Assembly (NCBI RefSeq): GCF_900167975.1 | Contig: NZ_FUZU01000004.1 | Location: 868,001-932,000, forward strand | Source of the DNA: Ohtaekwangia koreensis | GTDB lineage: Bacteria; Bacteroidota; Bacteroidia; Cytophagales; Cyclobacteriaceae | Length of the DNA: 64,000 bases | Direction: 5' to 3' | The notes under the pieces: generated by a model | What the model saw: the letters and a program-made list of their open reading frames with translations, nothing else | What the model was told of the DNA's origin: nothing | Databases searched by the model: none | Shown here: positions 8,608 to 18,676 of the stretch, piece by piece | How the letters are laid out: every line of letters starts with the position of its first letter | How positions within the stretch are numbered: the stretch's first letter is position 1 | Made by a program: the position numbers and the translations under genes

Positions 8608-9861
8608 TTATTTTCGGGTGATCTCAATCTTAACTGGATTAGCCAATTCGAGGGATACTTTATTAATATAGTCCAGGAATTCCTTTTCGTTTTTTATTCC
8701 ATCCGGCTCTCCTATCCAAGCCGCCAGAAAGTAATAGTCAAGCTTACCTTGTTCAGGTCTGAGCTTTACTACATGACTGAATTCATCTTCTGTAAATTCA
8801 ATAATATTTGAGGGCTTGAATAAGACGGCAAGTCCAAGCTCATCATTATTGAGACTTTGTTTGCCATAGGTCGCCAGGTATGCCCAGTGTTTTGCATCAC
8901 CTTTTCCGGTGAAAAGTTTTGCCAAGTTATCTTTCACGATGCCGGTTGCTATATTATCAGGATCGCTGGAAATATCGAGCAGTGCATGCGTAAGGCGTGT
9001 ACCTTGATGAATGGATAACCGTGACTGCACATCGTGCTTCTTATCGGCTACAGCCCAGCCAATGTAATTTGTAAGGATGGATGAATATATATTTCCATTT
9101 TCAGTGATGCGGCAATTAACAGCATCTGTCTTTTCAACCCGTATAGCGGTGCCGTTGTGAAACGAACCTATAGAACCTATACCTAATGATTTTCCTACTT
9201 TCATAACATCCATACCCCAGGGCTGCATGTTGTGGTAAGAATCAAATCCATCCTGACCTGCGAGTTGCAATGCTACTTCCGGAGTTTTTTTACCAAACAC
9301 ATCGGAAGCATTACGTTGGTCGAGATAAAAACGATATCCTACTTTATCAGATTCCCACCCTGGACCTTCATAGCGTATAAACCATGAATGGTCTTTATGC
9401 TCTGGTGGCACTTGCAGAAAATCAACATTCTTAAAAGTACCCCCTATATATTCGCGATTCTTCCACTCGCCTCCTACTTTATGAGAAAGCTCTGCTTGTG
9501 TACGTTTCGTATAGTTACGTGGTATAGTTGCTGTAGGATGAAAGCGCACTACGATATCCCGCGATGCTGATGCTTCCAGTTTATCAAGTACAAAAACAAT
9601 TCCTTTATTGTCTTGATCCTGCTCATTATACTGGCTGGGTATTTCTTTACCTCCCGCTACTACAACAAAGGCTTTACTGTTGAATTTCTTTGATTGCTTG
9701 CTTACCTCATCAGGAGACAAGACAATCAAAACATTTTCGCGAGGTACACTGATCGTATTGGTGATCTTTACTTTAAAAGATTCCGGAAAATCCTTTTCAA
9801 GCGTCTGCGCAAAAAGACTGTTCGTGAAGAGTATAAATGCGAGGATGATACTATATTTCAT
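8608..9861 (-). CDS. DUF4861 family protein, secreted, pectin-PUL associated
   Basis: 417 residues with a cleavable signal peptide (~1-19, ending NSLFAQ). The body is beta-rich with no transmembrane segment. Recognisable family stretches are IRYEGPGWESDKVGYRFYLDQRNASDVFGK, split here as GPGWESDK and YRFYLDQRN, then NMQPWGMDVMKVGKSLGIGS. DUF4861 proteins are repeatedly found in PULs for pectin and other uronic acids and beside GH105 genes; no reaction is firmly known to me. It is six bases after the GH105 gene and last in its operon, before a strong terminator. An exported enzyme or carbohydrate-binding protein acting on the same oligosaccharides is plausible. Confidence 0.85.
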   Translation of the reverse strand: MKYSIILAFILFTNSLFAQTLEKDFPESFKVKITNTISVPRENVLIVLSPDEVSKQSKKFNSKAFVVVAGGKEIPSQYNEQDQDNKGIVFVLDKLEASASRDIVVRFHPTATIPRNYTKRTQAELSHKVGGEWKNREYIGGTFKNVDFLQVPPEHKDHSWFIRYEGPGWESDKVGYRFYLDQRNASDVFGKKTPEVALQLAGQDGFDSYHNMQPWGMDVMKVGKSLGIGSIGSFHNGTAIRVEKTDAVNCRITENGNIYSSILTNYIGWAVADKKHDVQSRLSIHQGTRLTHALLDISSDPDNIATGIVKDNLAKLFTGKGDAKHWAYLATYGKQSLNNDELGLAVLFKPSNIIEFTEDEFSHVVKLRPEQGKLDYYFLAAWIGEPDGIKNEKEFLDYINKVSLELANPVKIEITRK

Positions 9862-9867
9862 GTGGTC

Positions 9868-11067
9868 CTATTTTTTTGTCATCAGTTCGATTTCAATGCT
9901 TGCTTGTATGAACGGACCAACGCCCTTCAGGTCATCGGTACGAAGTGGCTCGCTGATATAGTATTCAAAGCTTCCATCACGATATGGAATACCACCTAAG
10001 CCGCCAACACTTACCGTCTTGACAAGATGTACCGTGCCGTCAGCATCCGTCTCAATGAAGTTTTTCAACATGCCTTCAAAACCTTTTTTAGCAAGTGCAC
10101 TATAACTTTTATCAATATACCCCAGACGTGAACCCTTTGCAAGTGCATATACAAACATGGCGCTGGCCGAAGCTTCGAGGTAATTTCCTTTCGTGGTGGC
10201 TTTATCCACAACTTGATACCATACACCCGATGCCGGGTCCTGGTAATTTTTCAGTGCTGCTGCCAGGCGCTGAAGTATAGCAACAAGTTCTTTTCGCCGT
10301 GGATGATCTTTCGGTATATAATCGAGTACATCTACCAATGCCATTGCATACCAGCCCATGCCACGGGCCCAAAAACCGGGGGCACGGCCTGTTTCGGGAT
10401 CAGCCCAGCGTTGCTTTTTACTTTCATCCCACGCATGGTATAGCAGGCCAGTTTTGCTATCACGAACATGTTTTTCCATCCAGACAAACTGATTAATCAC
10501 ATCATCGAAACCTTTCGTGTTATTGGTGATCATTGCATACTCGGCAGAAAACGGTTCGCCCATGTATAGACCATCGAGCCACATCTGATATGGATAACGA
10601 TGCTTGTGCCAGAAGCCACCTTCTTTTGTGCGTGGTTGCCAGTTCAGTTGCTCGTGCAACAAATCAGCTGCTTTCTTATACTTCTCTTCCTTTGTTTCGC
10701 TATACAACGCTAACACTACACGTCCTGGAGTAATGTGATCAATATTATACTCTAGCAGATCATATGTACGAATAGAACCATCCGCTTGAACGAAATGATC
10801 CATTATCTTTTTCGCATAGGTAAAGTACTTCTTGTCACCGGTGTGTTGTGACAGCACATCAAAACTTTTGAGAAGAACACCTTGCTCGTAGTCCCACCGT
10901 GTCGGGCGGTTTGCCACGACTTCCCCCGCTCTCTTTACAACTATAGAATCGGGATAAGTTTTGATCATGGTCTCCGCCATGCGTACGCCCCATGGTTTCT
11001 GCTGCGCTATACAAGAGTACATCAGGCAGCTGGTAAATGCGAGGAGCAGAATTTTTACTTTCATCAT
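9868..11067 (-). CDS. GH105 unsaturated rhamnogalacturonyl/galacturonyl hydrolase
   Basis: 399 residues. Removes the 4,5-unsaturated galacturonate left at the non-reducing end by pectin lyases, releasing the sugar that becomes 5-keto-4-deoxyuronate for KduI. N-terminal signal with a Cys (LMYSC, C19) suggests a lipoprotein, probably periplasmic. Family signatures are RPTRWDYEQGVLL, QMWLDGLYMG (Asp165 is the expected catalytic residue that hydrates the double bond) and APGFWARGMGWYAMALVD. The fold is an (alpha/alpha)6 barrel as in YteR. The start is MM at 11067; either Met is possible. It is 32 bases after the CE12-GH28 gene. Confidence 0.92.
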   Translation of the reverse strand: MMKVKILLLAFTSCLMYSCIAQQKPWGVRMAETMIKTYPDSIVVKRAGEVVANRPTRWDYEQGVLLKSFDVLSQHTGDKKYFTYAKKIMDHFVQADGSIRTYDLLEYNIDHITPGRVVLALYSETKEEKYKKAADLLHEQLNWQPRTKEGGFWHKHRYPYQMWLDGLYMGEPFSAEYAMITNNTKGFDDVINQFVWMEKHVRDSKTGLLYHAWDESKKQRWADPETGRAPGFWARGMGWYAMALVDVLDYIPKDHPRRKELVAILQRLAAALKNYQDPASGVWYQVVDKATTKGNYLEASASAMFVYALAKGSRLGYIDKSYSALAKKGFEGMLKNFIETDADGTVHLVKTVSVGGLGGIPYRDGSFEYYISEPLRTDDLKGVGPFIQASIEIELMTKK

Positions 11068-11099
11068 TTCAAAAATTTTATTACGAGGGATATATTTCG

Positions 11100-13436
11100 T
11101 TATTTCTTTTTAACCACCTTCTCAGAAACTCCTGCACCCAGCAGAATTTCTTTCTTTGCCTTTGATGCATCTGTGTTTAAAAGGCGAATGTCTTTCGACC
11201 GACTGCCGCTCACACTCAGCAATACATCGTTGGATTTATACTGTATATTTTCAAGGAGCAGATTTTTGCTGTCGTGAACCTCTACAACATTTTTATCATC
11301 ACAATAAAGCGTAGCATTTTTCAGCGTGATGTTGTCACCTTCCGTGCATTCGAAACCTTTTTTACTTTGGATCGATACATTCTCAATGGAAATGTTTTTG
11401 ATATTCATTTCAGGAAGGCCGCGAACGAAGATGCCGGTTTCAGCGCCTTTGCAAACTATATCTTTAATGTAAAAATCACGGAACTGAGGTGTTGCCTCCG
11501 ATACAGGCTGAAACTCTATTGACGGTTTCTCTTCGCCTGCAAACATCGCGAGTGGATCTTTCGCCATATAGTACATATCGAACAATACAGCCGCTCCACC
11601 AATGTTGCTCATGCTGATATTATTGGCATAAATCTTTTCAACGATACCACCTCTGCCTCGCGTAGTCTTAAAGCGAAGCCCTACATCGGTACCCAGAAAA
11701 TTACAGTCATATACATATATATTGCGTGCACCTCCACTCATCTCGCTGCCGATTACAAAACCACCATGTCCATGAAATACAGTGCTGTTCCTGACAATAA
11801 CATCTTCTGTCGGTACACCACGCTTTCTTCCTTCTTCATCACGGCCCGATTTAATACAGATCCCATCATCCCCTACATCGAACGTGCTGTTCTCGATCAG
11901 CACATAGCGACAAGACTCTACGTCTACTCCATCACCATTCTGTGCATTCCATGGATTACGAACTGTAAGATTACGAAGTGTAAGGTGTTGTGTTAACAGG
12001 GGATGCAGACACCATGCAGGAGAATTCTGGAAGGTTACTCCTTCCAGCAATACGCGTTTACAGCGGACTATATTTACCATGTTAGGACGCAGGAACTCCT
12101 TTATAGTCTCTGCTTTCTGTAAATCATATCCTTCCGCTACGACACCCGGCCGTTTTTCCTTAGAGCCCGCCAGTGCGCGCGCTGTTGGATACCAGGTGTC
12201 TTTCTTTTCATTCAGAAATCCTCCGGACTTCACAAGGTATTCCCATTCGGGAGGTGTAAGCTTACTTTTCTTTACCGGGCGCCATGCCTCGCCTGCACCA
12301 TCAAATATACCTTCACCTGTGATGGCTATATTGGATGCATCGGTTACATATATAGGGGAATGTGCACGGATGGCATCCAGGCCTTCCCAATTGGTTTTTA
12401 CCAATGGATAATCGTCAGGGTTATTACTGAATTGTATTACTGCTGCTTTCACAACATGAAGGTTGACATTGCTCTTCAATACAATCGGCCCGGTAAGCCA
12501 GAATCCTTTCGGAATCAAAACTGTTCCTCCACCGGACTGGCTACACGCATCGATCGCATCCCGAATAGGTTTTGTATTCAAGGTAATGCCATCCGCTTTC
12601 GCACCGTACTTGAGGATATTGAACGTATCCTTCTTGAAAGATACTTCCATTACTTTCGGAAGTTCATATACATACTTACCGCCTACTGGCCATGCCTTGA
12701 TTTCTTTCGATAGATCCAAGTTCAATTCACGAATACCTTCTGCTACCAGCGATGCCATGATGGAAGCACCGTATACTGTAAAGTGCGTATTGTCTTCTTT
12801 ACCATCCGGGTAATGTTTCCATATACCCTTGTCTACATTTAAAAATAATTTTTTGGATTCTTCAACGCCATGTTGCACGATGGCATCTTTACTTTTCGCA
12901 TGAAGATCAAGCACAGGCACTTTCATTTCTTTACCTACTTCCTTGACAACGCCTGGATAGTCACCATGTTGATCTACAAAGTTTCCTTTCTCATCAAATT
13001 TTCTTCGCATTACCGGAGTGATCAACAACGGGCGAGCGCCTTTGGATTTAATTTCGTTTATATACCGGATCAGATTTTTACGATAGTCTGTCTTTGCCGG
13101 TGCATAGCGTGTTGTATCGGACTCCTTCGAATCGTTGTGTCCAAATTGGATGAACACCCAATCACCTGGTTGCAGCTGTTCATATACTTTGCTCCAATGC
13201 CCCAGCGTGCGAAAACTTTTTGTACTCCTTCCATTGACAGCATGATTCTGTACTTCCAGATTTATATACTCTGGAAAAATCATTCCCCATCCCGTCTCGG
13301 GAGCAACCTCAATCGGTTTGTTTGCTATCGTTGAATCTCCAATCAAAAAGATTCTCGGCTTCTTATCGATCACGATAAAAGAAAGAAGCGTGCATGCTGC
13401 AAGTGCTATAGAAATTTTAAAGATTACTCTATTCAT
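11100..13436 (-). CDS. Two-domain pectinase: CE12 rhamnogalacturonan acetylesterase fused to GH28 polygalacturonase
   Basis: 778 residues with an N-terminal signal (~1-22). Residues 26-245 are an SGNH esterase of the CE12 type: FLIGDST with Ser35, the oxyanion Gly/Asn region (HAVNGRST), GHND at 99-102, and the DNTH Asp215/His218 pair. Residues ~265-775 are a GH28 beta-helix: NGDGVD (500-505), GDDGICIKSG (Asp523/Asp524), GHGGFVIGSE (His557) and RFK (588-590), the usual catalytic set. One polypeptide would deacetylate acetylated galacturonan or rhamnogalacturonan and then cut it. All catalytic motifs of both halves are present. It heads a three-gene enzyme unit placed 155 bases after PUL 2 susD, with a hairpin terminator in between. 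Confidence 0.92.
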   Translation of the reverse strand: MNRVIFKISIALAACTLLSFIVIDKKPRIFLIGDSTIANKPIEVAPETGWGMIFPEYINLEVQNHAVNGRSTKSFRTLGHWSKVYEQLQPGDWVFIQFGHNDSKESDTTRYAPAKTDYRKNLIRYINEIKSKGARPLLITPVMRRKFDEKGNFVDQHGDYPGVVKEVGKEMKVPVLDLHAKSKDAIVQHGVEESKKLFLNVDKGIWKHYPDGKEDNTHFTVYGASIMASLVAEGIRELNLDLSKEIKAWPVGGKYVYELPKVMEVSFKKDTFNILKYGAKADGITLNTKPIRDAIDACSQSGGGTVLIPKGFWLTGPIVLKSNVNLHVVKAAVIQFSNNPDDYPLVKTNWEGLDAIRAHSPIYVTDASNIAITGEGIFDGAGEAWRPVKKSKLTPPEWEYLVKSGGFLNEKKDTWYPTARALAGSKEKRPGVVAEGYDLQKAETIKEFLRPNMVNIVRCKRVLLEGVTFQNSPAWCLHPLLTQHLTLRNLTVRNPWNAQNGDGVDVESCRYVLIENSTFDVGDDGICIKSGRDEEGRKRGVPTEDVIVRNSTVFHGHGGFVIGSEMSGGARNIYVYDCNFLGTDVGLRFKTTRGRGGIVEKIYANNISMSNIGGAAVLFDMYYMAKDPLAMFAGEEKPSIEFQPVSEATPQFRDFYIKDIVCKGAETGIFVRGLPEMNIKNISIENVSIQSKKGFECTEGDNITLKNATLYCDDKNVVEVHDSKNLLLENIQYKSNDVLLSVSGSRSKDIRLLNTDASKAKKEILLGAGVSEKVVKKK

Positions 13437-13510
13437 GATTATGTATTTACCTCGTGCCCCGACTCTGCCTCGCGATCATTTATACTTATTTTATACTTCG
13501 ATGTTGAATG

Positions 13511-13550
13511 AGAAAATCCCGCAGAGCCTGCGAATGCTCATGCGGGAATT
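13511..13550 (-). terminator. Hairpin terminator/attenuator between PUL 2 susD and its enzymes
   Basis: On the minus strand TCCCGCA pairs with TGCGGGA and GAGC with GCTC around a short loop, followed by TTTTC. It sits about 40 bases after the susD stop. A partial terminator would give high susC/susD and lower enzyme expression. Confidence 0.7.
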
Positions 13551-13591
13551 CCCAATCTTAACCCAAATACAATGCATCTATATTTTATAAA

Positions 13592-15274
13592 TCAATAACC
13601 TGGATTTTGCAGGAAGTCGTCATTTTGATTTAAATCAATAGCGGACTGTGGAATAGGACGCAAAATTTTATCCTGTCCATTGGTACCTTTAAACGGATCT
13701 ATACCTTTTCTGAAATATTGATCACGGATCTCTTTGTTATATAATTCTGTTCGCTCTTTTAATTTACCTGTACGTTTCAAATCGAACCAGCGTTCATACT
13801 CACCAAACAATTCACGGGCGCGCTCATCAAGAATAAAATCAATAGTAACTTGATTTGCATCTGTAAGCACAAGGCTTCCGGGCGTACGCTCGGCTCTTCC
13901 TCTTACCTCATTTACACGCTCCATTGCAGTAGTGGCATTACCAAGCTTTACATACGCCTCCGTTGCGATCAGGTAGGTCTCAGCCAATCTTGCCAGATAT
14001 ATATCTCGCGTGCTGCTTCCGCTACCTGAGAATACAGAAGTCGGATCATCGAACTTACGTATAGCCGGAGTATTGTTATCAACGTTTACATTACGTTCCC
14101 ATGTCAGTATTTCAGATGTTGCTTCTTGGTAAGGTATAATTTTAGTCTTCCCACGGTGCGTTACATCTGTGGCACGCCATGCAGCTGTGTCTGCCACTTC
14201 CCACGACTGCGGAAAATAAAAGCGAACGTTCATATTTGCACGCTCTGATTTTGCTTTATCATAAAAATCATAATAGCGTTCATAGAATATATTCATGAAA
14301 GAACCTTCCCATCGAACATCATTTTGATTAAACAACCTGTAAACATAAGTAGTAGGCAATAATGTATAGGAGCGATACGGATATCCAAACTTTGCTCCTT
14401 CACCACCCAGGTAAGGTCCATAGTAAAGACTTTGTAGACTTCCTCCGTTACTAGCGTCAGATAAGGATGTCTTATCATATTGAATTGACCAAAGCACTTC
14501 TGTATTATTTTCCTTACCTGGCCAAAAAAGATTTTCGAATGATACAGAAGATAAATTGTAACCACTGATCGCATCATCAGCATATGCTGCAGCTTTTGTA
14601 AAATCATCGGCTGCCGCAAATGTCTCATACCCTCTTGTTAAATGTACTTTTGCAAGATAATGTTTTACTGCACGTGGCGTGACGCGACCAAATTCCTGGC
14701 CGCTGGCAGATGCCAATAGGTTTAGAGATTCCTCCATCTCTGCTAGAATAAAAGCATATACTTCCTCAGCAGAATTTCTTTCGAAGGATGTAACCGGTGT
14801 TGTAAGCATATCTTCCACCAGGCTCACTCCTCCGAACGATTGAACTAACAGAAAATAGTAATACGCTCTTATGAATTTAACCTCTCCCATACGCGTTGAC
14901 GTCTTCGCGGTTTGCTCGGTTAAATCATTATAGTGTACTGCTACATTACAACGCTGAATGGCTTTATAAACTGCAGTATAAAAGTTCAATACAGAAGGTT
15001 CTGTTGGAGAAAGAGAATTATACTCACTTATACCTTCTGGCTGTGCATTTCTTCCCTCTACATACATATCGGTTCCGGCCATGAAAAGCCACGGCTCGCG
15101 GTATACATCGCGTAGTGTTGAATAAACGCTTTTAACAAGGTTCTCATATCCGTCCGCCGTTTTATAAATTTCATCTGATAAACTATCAGACTTATTCTCT
15201 TCTTCGAGATAGTCGTTGCAATTTGACAGCGTGAATAAGAAGATAGCTGCCAGTAATATATTTCTGATTTTCAT
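13592..15274 (-). CDS. SusD/RagB family nutrient-binding lipoprotein (PUL 2)
   Basis: 560 residues. Lipobox TLSNC (C19) after MKIRNILL. SusD features: DYLEEENKSDSLSDEIYKTADGYENLVKSVYS, GEVKFIRAYYYFLLVQSFGGVSLVED, DIYLARLAETYLIATEAYVKLG and FILDERARELFGEYERWFDLKRTG. Its stop is followed by the hairpin at 13511-13550, and it begins 19 bases after susC. Expected to capture rhamnogalacturonan or decorated pectin oligomers, judged from the CE12/GH28/GH105 genes that follow. Confidence 0.95.
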   Translation of the reverse strand: MKIRNILLAAIFLFTLSNCNDYLEEENKSDSLSDEIYKTADGYENLVKSVYSTLRDVYREPWLFMAGTDMYVEGRNAQPEGISEYNSLSPTEPSVLNFYTAVYKAIQRCNVAVHYNDLTEQTAKTSTRMGEVKFIRAYYYFLLVQSFGGVSLVEDMLTTPVTSFERNSAEEVYAFILAEMEESLNLLASASGQEFGRVTPRAVKHYLAKVHLTRGYETFAAADDFTKAAAYADDAISGYNLSSVSFENLFWPGKENNTEVLWSIQYDKTSLSDASNGGSLQSLYYGPYLGGEGAKFGYPYRSYTLLPTTYVYRLFNQNDVRWEGSFMNIFYERYYDFYDKAKSERANMNVRFYFPQSWEVADTAAWRATDVTHRGKTKIIPYQEATSEILTWERNVNVDNNTPAIRKFDDPTSVFSGSGSSTRDIYLARLAETYLIATEAYVKLGNATTAMERVNEVRGRAERTPGSLVLTDANQVTIDFILDERARELFGEYERWFDLKRTGKLKERTELYNKEIRDQYFRKGIDPFKGTNGQDKILRPIPQSAIDLNQNDDFLQNPGY

Positions 15275-15293
15275 AATGATCTGTTTTTAAGAA

Positions 15294-18200
15294 TTAAAAT
15301 TTGAGATTAACTCCTAATTGGTAAGTAACTGAACTGATACCTCCATTGGCATAGGAAGCATCCGCCCACTCAGGATCAAAACCATCATATTCGGTAAATA
15401 CAAATGGGTTAAGGACGTTTGCATAAATTCTCAAGCTGCTGATCTTGGCCTTACTTAAAAGATCCCCTGGAAGATTATACCCTAACGTGATGTTTTTAAC
15501 TTTCACAAAGCTTGCATCCTTATAGAACCCTACGTTTTCCGTACTCCAGAATCTTCCTGAATTTTTTGGTTGAGGATACTCATTAGAGGCACGTGTTTCA
15601 GTTATAGGGTTCTCTTGCATATACCACCCCACATTGAGTTTGGCTCTTCCGCGATCTTCAAAGTTGAGAAACTCCTGATGAAAGGGACTTAACACCTGAA
15701 CACCTTGGCGGGTATATAATGAAGCCGTAAGATCGAAGTTCTTATAGGTAACTGTGGTTGAAAAACCTCCTGTCCAATCCGGCATCGGAGAACCTATTAT
15801 TCTTCTATCAGTCGGAGTAATAGTGCCACTATTATCGAAATCAACGACGCGTGCTTGGCCCGGCAATTGACCATACGAAACAGCAAGCTCTCTTTCACTT
15901 TCCTGCCATATGCCATTAAATACATAGTTATAGTTCACGTTGATTGGTTCACCATAAAACCATTTGGGAGGAAGATCTTTTCCATCAATCAAATCAACGA
16001 TCGAGTTATTATTTTTCGCAAAGTTGAAAGTAGTTGTCCAGGTTACATTATCAGTGCTGACATTCACAGTAGTTAAACCTACTTCAATTCCTCTGTTCCG
16101 AACACTACCTATATTTTGTACGATCACGCCATAGCCAGATTCCAACGGTAAAGGTCTTTCTATGATGAGACCATCGGATACTTTGTTATAAAAATCGATA
16201 GACCCTATAATCCTTGCTTGTAAGAATGAGAAGTCCAAACCAAGATCCAACTCTTTCGTCTTCTCCCACGTGAGTGTCTTGTTAGCAATTCCATCCGGGG
16301 CAATGCCCAGCGCCGAAGCTCCACCAAAATCATAATAAGTTGTAGTACTTGCTGTAGCTTGTGTATCATATGGCCCTACATTCTTATTATTACCAGTTAC
16401 ACCGTAGCTTGCTCTGATCTTCAGATTATCTATAGCATTAACATTTGTAAGGAAGTTTTCTTCAGATATTTTCCATGCTATAGCCGCTGATGGAAACGAA
16501 GCCCACTTGTTTCCTTTAGAAAGAACTGAGGCTCCATCCCAACGATTAGATACTGTTAATAAGTACTTGTCTTTGAAAGAATAGTTGAGACGCAGTGCAT
16601 AAGATAATATTGTGGACTTGCTATAGGTTGCTTCATTTATACGGTTCGCTGTTGGAGCTAGCCCTGCGTTGTAATAACTTTTTGCATTGGAAGGTAATTG
16701 ATCTCCAATCAGTTTACTTGTTTCATCTTGAAACAAGTTCAAAGAGTATAGTCCCATAAAATTGAAACTATGTTCATTGATTGCTTTATTTACAGATACC
16801 TGATTATCCCATACATATGAGAATGATTCAGTATTGGAGATCGTTGCCTTCGCTTTCCCCCCTACACGACCTTCTGAATCTACACCCAGAAATTCACCAT
16901 ACTTTTCATATTTATACCGCGGTGCAAAAGTTGTTTTTAAACTGATCCAGCTTGCAGGAGAATATTGTAAGAATACATTTCCTATAGCGTAGAAGCTTTT
17001 TGTTTCTCGTGAAGCACGCTCCATATCCAACAATGGGTTGGAAGAACTTGTAAAGTCTATATGTGTTATCTGATCTGGTTTACCAACGTTGATGATATCT
17101 TTTCCTGGCTGCACTAATAATGCACCACCTTCTGTCGCATAAGGCTTAACCAGTGGAGACATTCTGAATGCATTCACCATTGCGTTCGGGCTACCTTGTT
17201 CGTTGTCAACAACAGCCATATTCATATTCGCCCCTGCGCTCCAGCGCTCACTCAAGGTATGATTTATACTTGCCTTAAAATTATATCGCTTATAGTCTTC
17301 GTGTACAATGTTACCTTTCTCTTGCTGATAGCCAACACCAAAATTATATCCCATTTTATTATCACTCATGCCGGAAACAGATACCCAATGGTTCTGTTGC
17401 GTTCCATCTTGTATGAGAAGGTCAGGCCAGTTGGTGAAATCTTTTTCAGCAATTCTTCTGGCGAGTTCAGTACTATTCTTTGAGTTGTCACCAGGGTTCG
17501 TTGGAATCGCAGTTCCTTTTACAATTGCATCAGTGATAAAAGAATCTTGTCTGAAATTCCACCACTTATCGCCTGGCATAAAATCAGGCATGCGTACTGA
17601 TTGACGAAGCCCTACATATCCATCATACGATATAACTGATTTCTGTTTTACAGAGGCACCTTGTTTGGTAGTTACCAGCACAACACCGTATGCACCGCGT
17701 GATCCATAGATGGCCGTAGAAGAAGCATCCTTTAATATATCAATACGCTCTATATCCTGAGGATTCAGGAAATCAATTCCTCCTGTAATCACACCATCTA
17801 CTACATATAGTGGATCACCACCTTGTAAAGATTGTTGTCCACGGATTTGAATCTTGAAATTCGAACCTGCACGCCCTGTACTGTTTGATATATCTACGCC
17901 CGCGACCTGACCTTGTACAGCTTCCATCGGATTGAGCGCACCGCGCTTGGTAATTTGTTCTGGATCTACAACACCGACAGAACCAGTGAGGTCTGTCTTC
18001 TTTACTGTACCATATCCCACTACCACAACTTCCGAAAGCTCGGTAAGATCAGCAACGAGATTTACATCGATGGAAGTTCGTGAACCAACAACTGCTTCTT
18101 GTGGAGCATACCCTATAAATGTGAATACCAATACGGCATTCTGATCGGGCACTGTTAATTTATATACACCGTCAAAGTCTGTGGTTGTACCTGTTGATGT

Positions 18201-18398
18201 TCCTTTAACAAGAACAGATACACCAGGCAATGCGCCTCCATCATCTGATGATGTAACTTTTCCTGTAACGGTTAGTTGTTGTGCAGATACCTGAAAGGAC
18301 ATTGTTAATCCTGTCAGTAACAGTAGGCATACATTCCAGCATATATACTTCCGAAAGCGGAAAGCTGGAGGTAATTTTGTTTGTAAATAACGAATCAT
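15294..18398 (-). CDS. SusC/RagA family TonB-dependent outer-membrane transporter (PUL 2)
   Basis: 1034 residues. Signal sequence ~1-40 (hydrophobic CLLLLTGLTMSFQVSAQ preceded by a long basic stretch), carboxypeptidase-regulatory domain (VTGKVTSSDDGGALPGVSV), LSEVVVVGYGTVKKTDLTG, plug domain with PLYVVDGVI and DILKDASSTAIYGSRGAYG, then a barrel ending LGVNLKF. No STN domain. Divergent from kduI across a 295-base regulatory region. The long N-terminus before the hydrophobic core is usual for this family; no better internal start is evident. Confidence 0.95.
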   Translation of the reverse strand: MIRYLQTKLPPAFRFRKYICWNVCLLLLTGLTMSFQVSAQQLTVTGKVTSSDDGGALPGVSVLVKGTSTGTTTDFDGVYKLTVPDQNAVLVFTFIGYAPQEAVVGSRTSIDVNLVADLTELSEVVVVGYGTVKKTDLTGSVGVVDPEQITKRGALNPMEAVQGQVAGVDISNSTGRAGSNFKIQIRGQQSLQGGDPLYVVDGVITGGIDFLNPQDIERIDILKDASSTAIYGSRGAYGVVLVTTKQGASVKQKSVISYDGYVGLRQSVRMPDFMPGDKWWNFRQDSFITDAIVKGTAIPTNPGDNSKNSTELARRIAEKDFTNWPDLLIQDGTQQNHWVSVSGMSDNKMGYNFGVGYQQEKGNIVHEDYKRYNFKASINHTLSERWSAGANMNMAVVDNEQGSPNAMVNAFRMSPLVKPYATEGGALLVQPGKDIINVGKPDQITHIDFTSSSNPLLDMERASRETKSFYAIGNVFLQYSPASWISLKTTFAPRYKYEKYGEFLGVDSEGRVGGKAKATISNTESFSYVWDNQVSVNKAINEHSFNFMGLYSLNLFQDETSKLIGDQLPSNAKSYYNAGLAPTANRINEATYSKSTILSYALRLNYSFKDKYLLTVSNRWDGASVLSKGNKWASFPSAAIAWKISEENFLTNVNAIDNLKIRASYGVTGNNKNVGPYDTQATASTTTYYDFGGASALGIAPDGIANKTLTWEKTKELDLGLDFSFLQARIIGSIDFYNKVSDGLIIERPLPLESGYGVIVQNIGSVRNRGIEVGLTTVNVSTDNVTWTTTFNFAKNNNSIVDLIDGKDLPPKWFYGEPINVNYNYVFNGIWQESERELAVSYGQLPGQARVVDFDNSGTITPTDRRIIGSPMPDWTGGFSTTVTYKNFDLTASLYTRQGVQVLSPFHQEFLNFEDRGRAKLNVGWYMQENPITETRASNEYPQPKNSGRFWSTENVGFYKDASFVKVKNITLGYNLPGDLLSKAKISSLRIYANVLNPFVFTEYDGFDPEWADASYANGGISSVTYQLGVNLKF

Positions 18399-18479
18399 AC
18401 TATTTGGGTTTGTTTGAATAATTGCTGCTTGAATAAGTATATATGCGGTATTTTAAAAGGCCGCAATCGACTTAACTGC

Positions 18480-18491
18480 GCAATCGATTGC
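18480..18491. promoter_or_regulatory. Candidate LacI-family operator (PUL 2/kdu)
   Basis: GCAATCGATTGC, identical to the palindrome upstream of PUL 1 susC. It is 82 bases upstream of susC and about 200 upstream of kduI. The central CG with flanking AAT/ATT matches the general LacI-family operator pattern. Confidence 0.7.
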
Positions 18492-18552
18492 ATTTTAGGA
18501 AGGATTTTTTATTCCACCAAATGATCTTTTAAATATTTTATAAAAACGTCAT

Positions 18553-18585
18553 TATAGGTACTAAAAAGAAGTTTTAGTACCTATA
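18553..18585. repeat. Perfect 14-bp inverted repeat in the divergent region
   Basis: TATAGGTACTAAAA (18553-18566) and its exact complement TTTTAGTACCTATA (18572-18585) flank the 5-base spacer AGAAG. It shares no half site with the LacI-type operator. It could be an operator for another regulator, or a hairpin in the kduI leader if transcription begins upstream. The lack of any gene ending here argues against a terminator. Confidence 0.7.
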
Positions 18586-18676
18586 AAAGATGGTCCGACA
18601 TCGATTGCTGCCATTAATTATTAAAAATACTTCGTCTATCGAAATCGGTTTATAAATTTATTTTCTTTTATATTGC

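Noticed and set aside
18553-18585. Terminator interpretation of the 14-bp dyad
   Set aside because: It lies between divergent starts with no gene ending there and no GC-rich stem.
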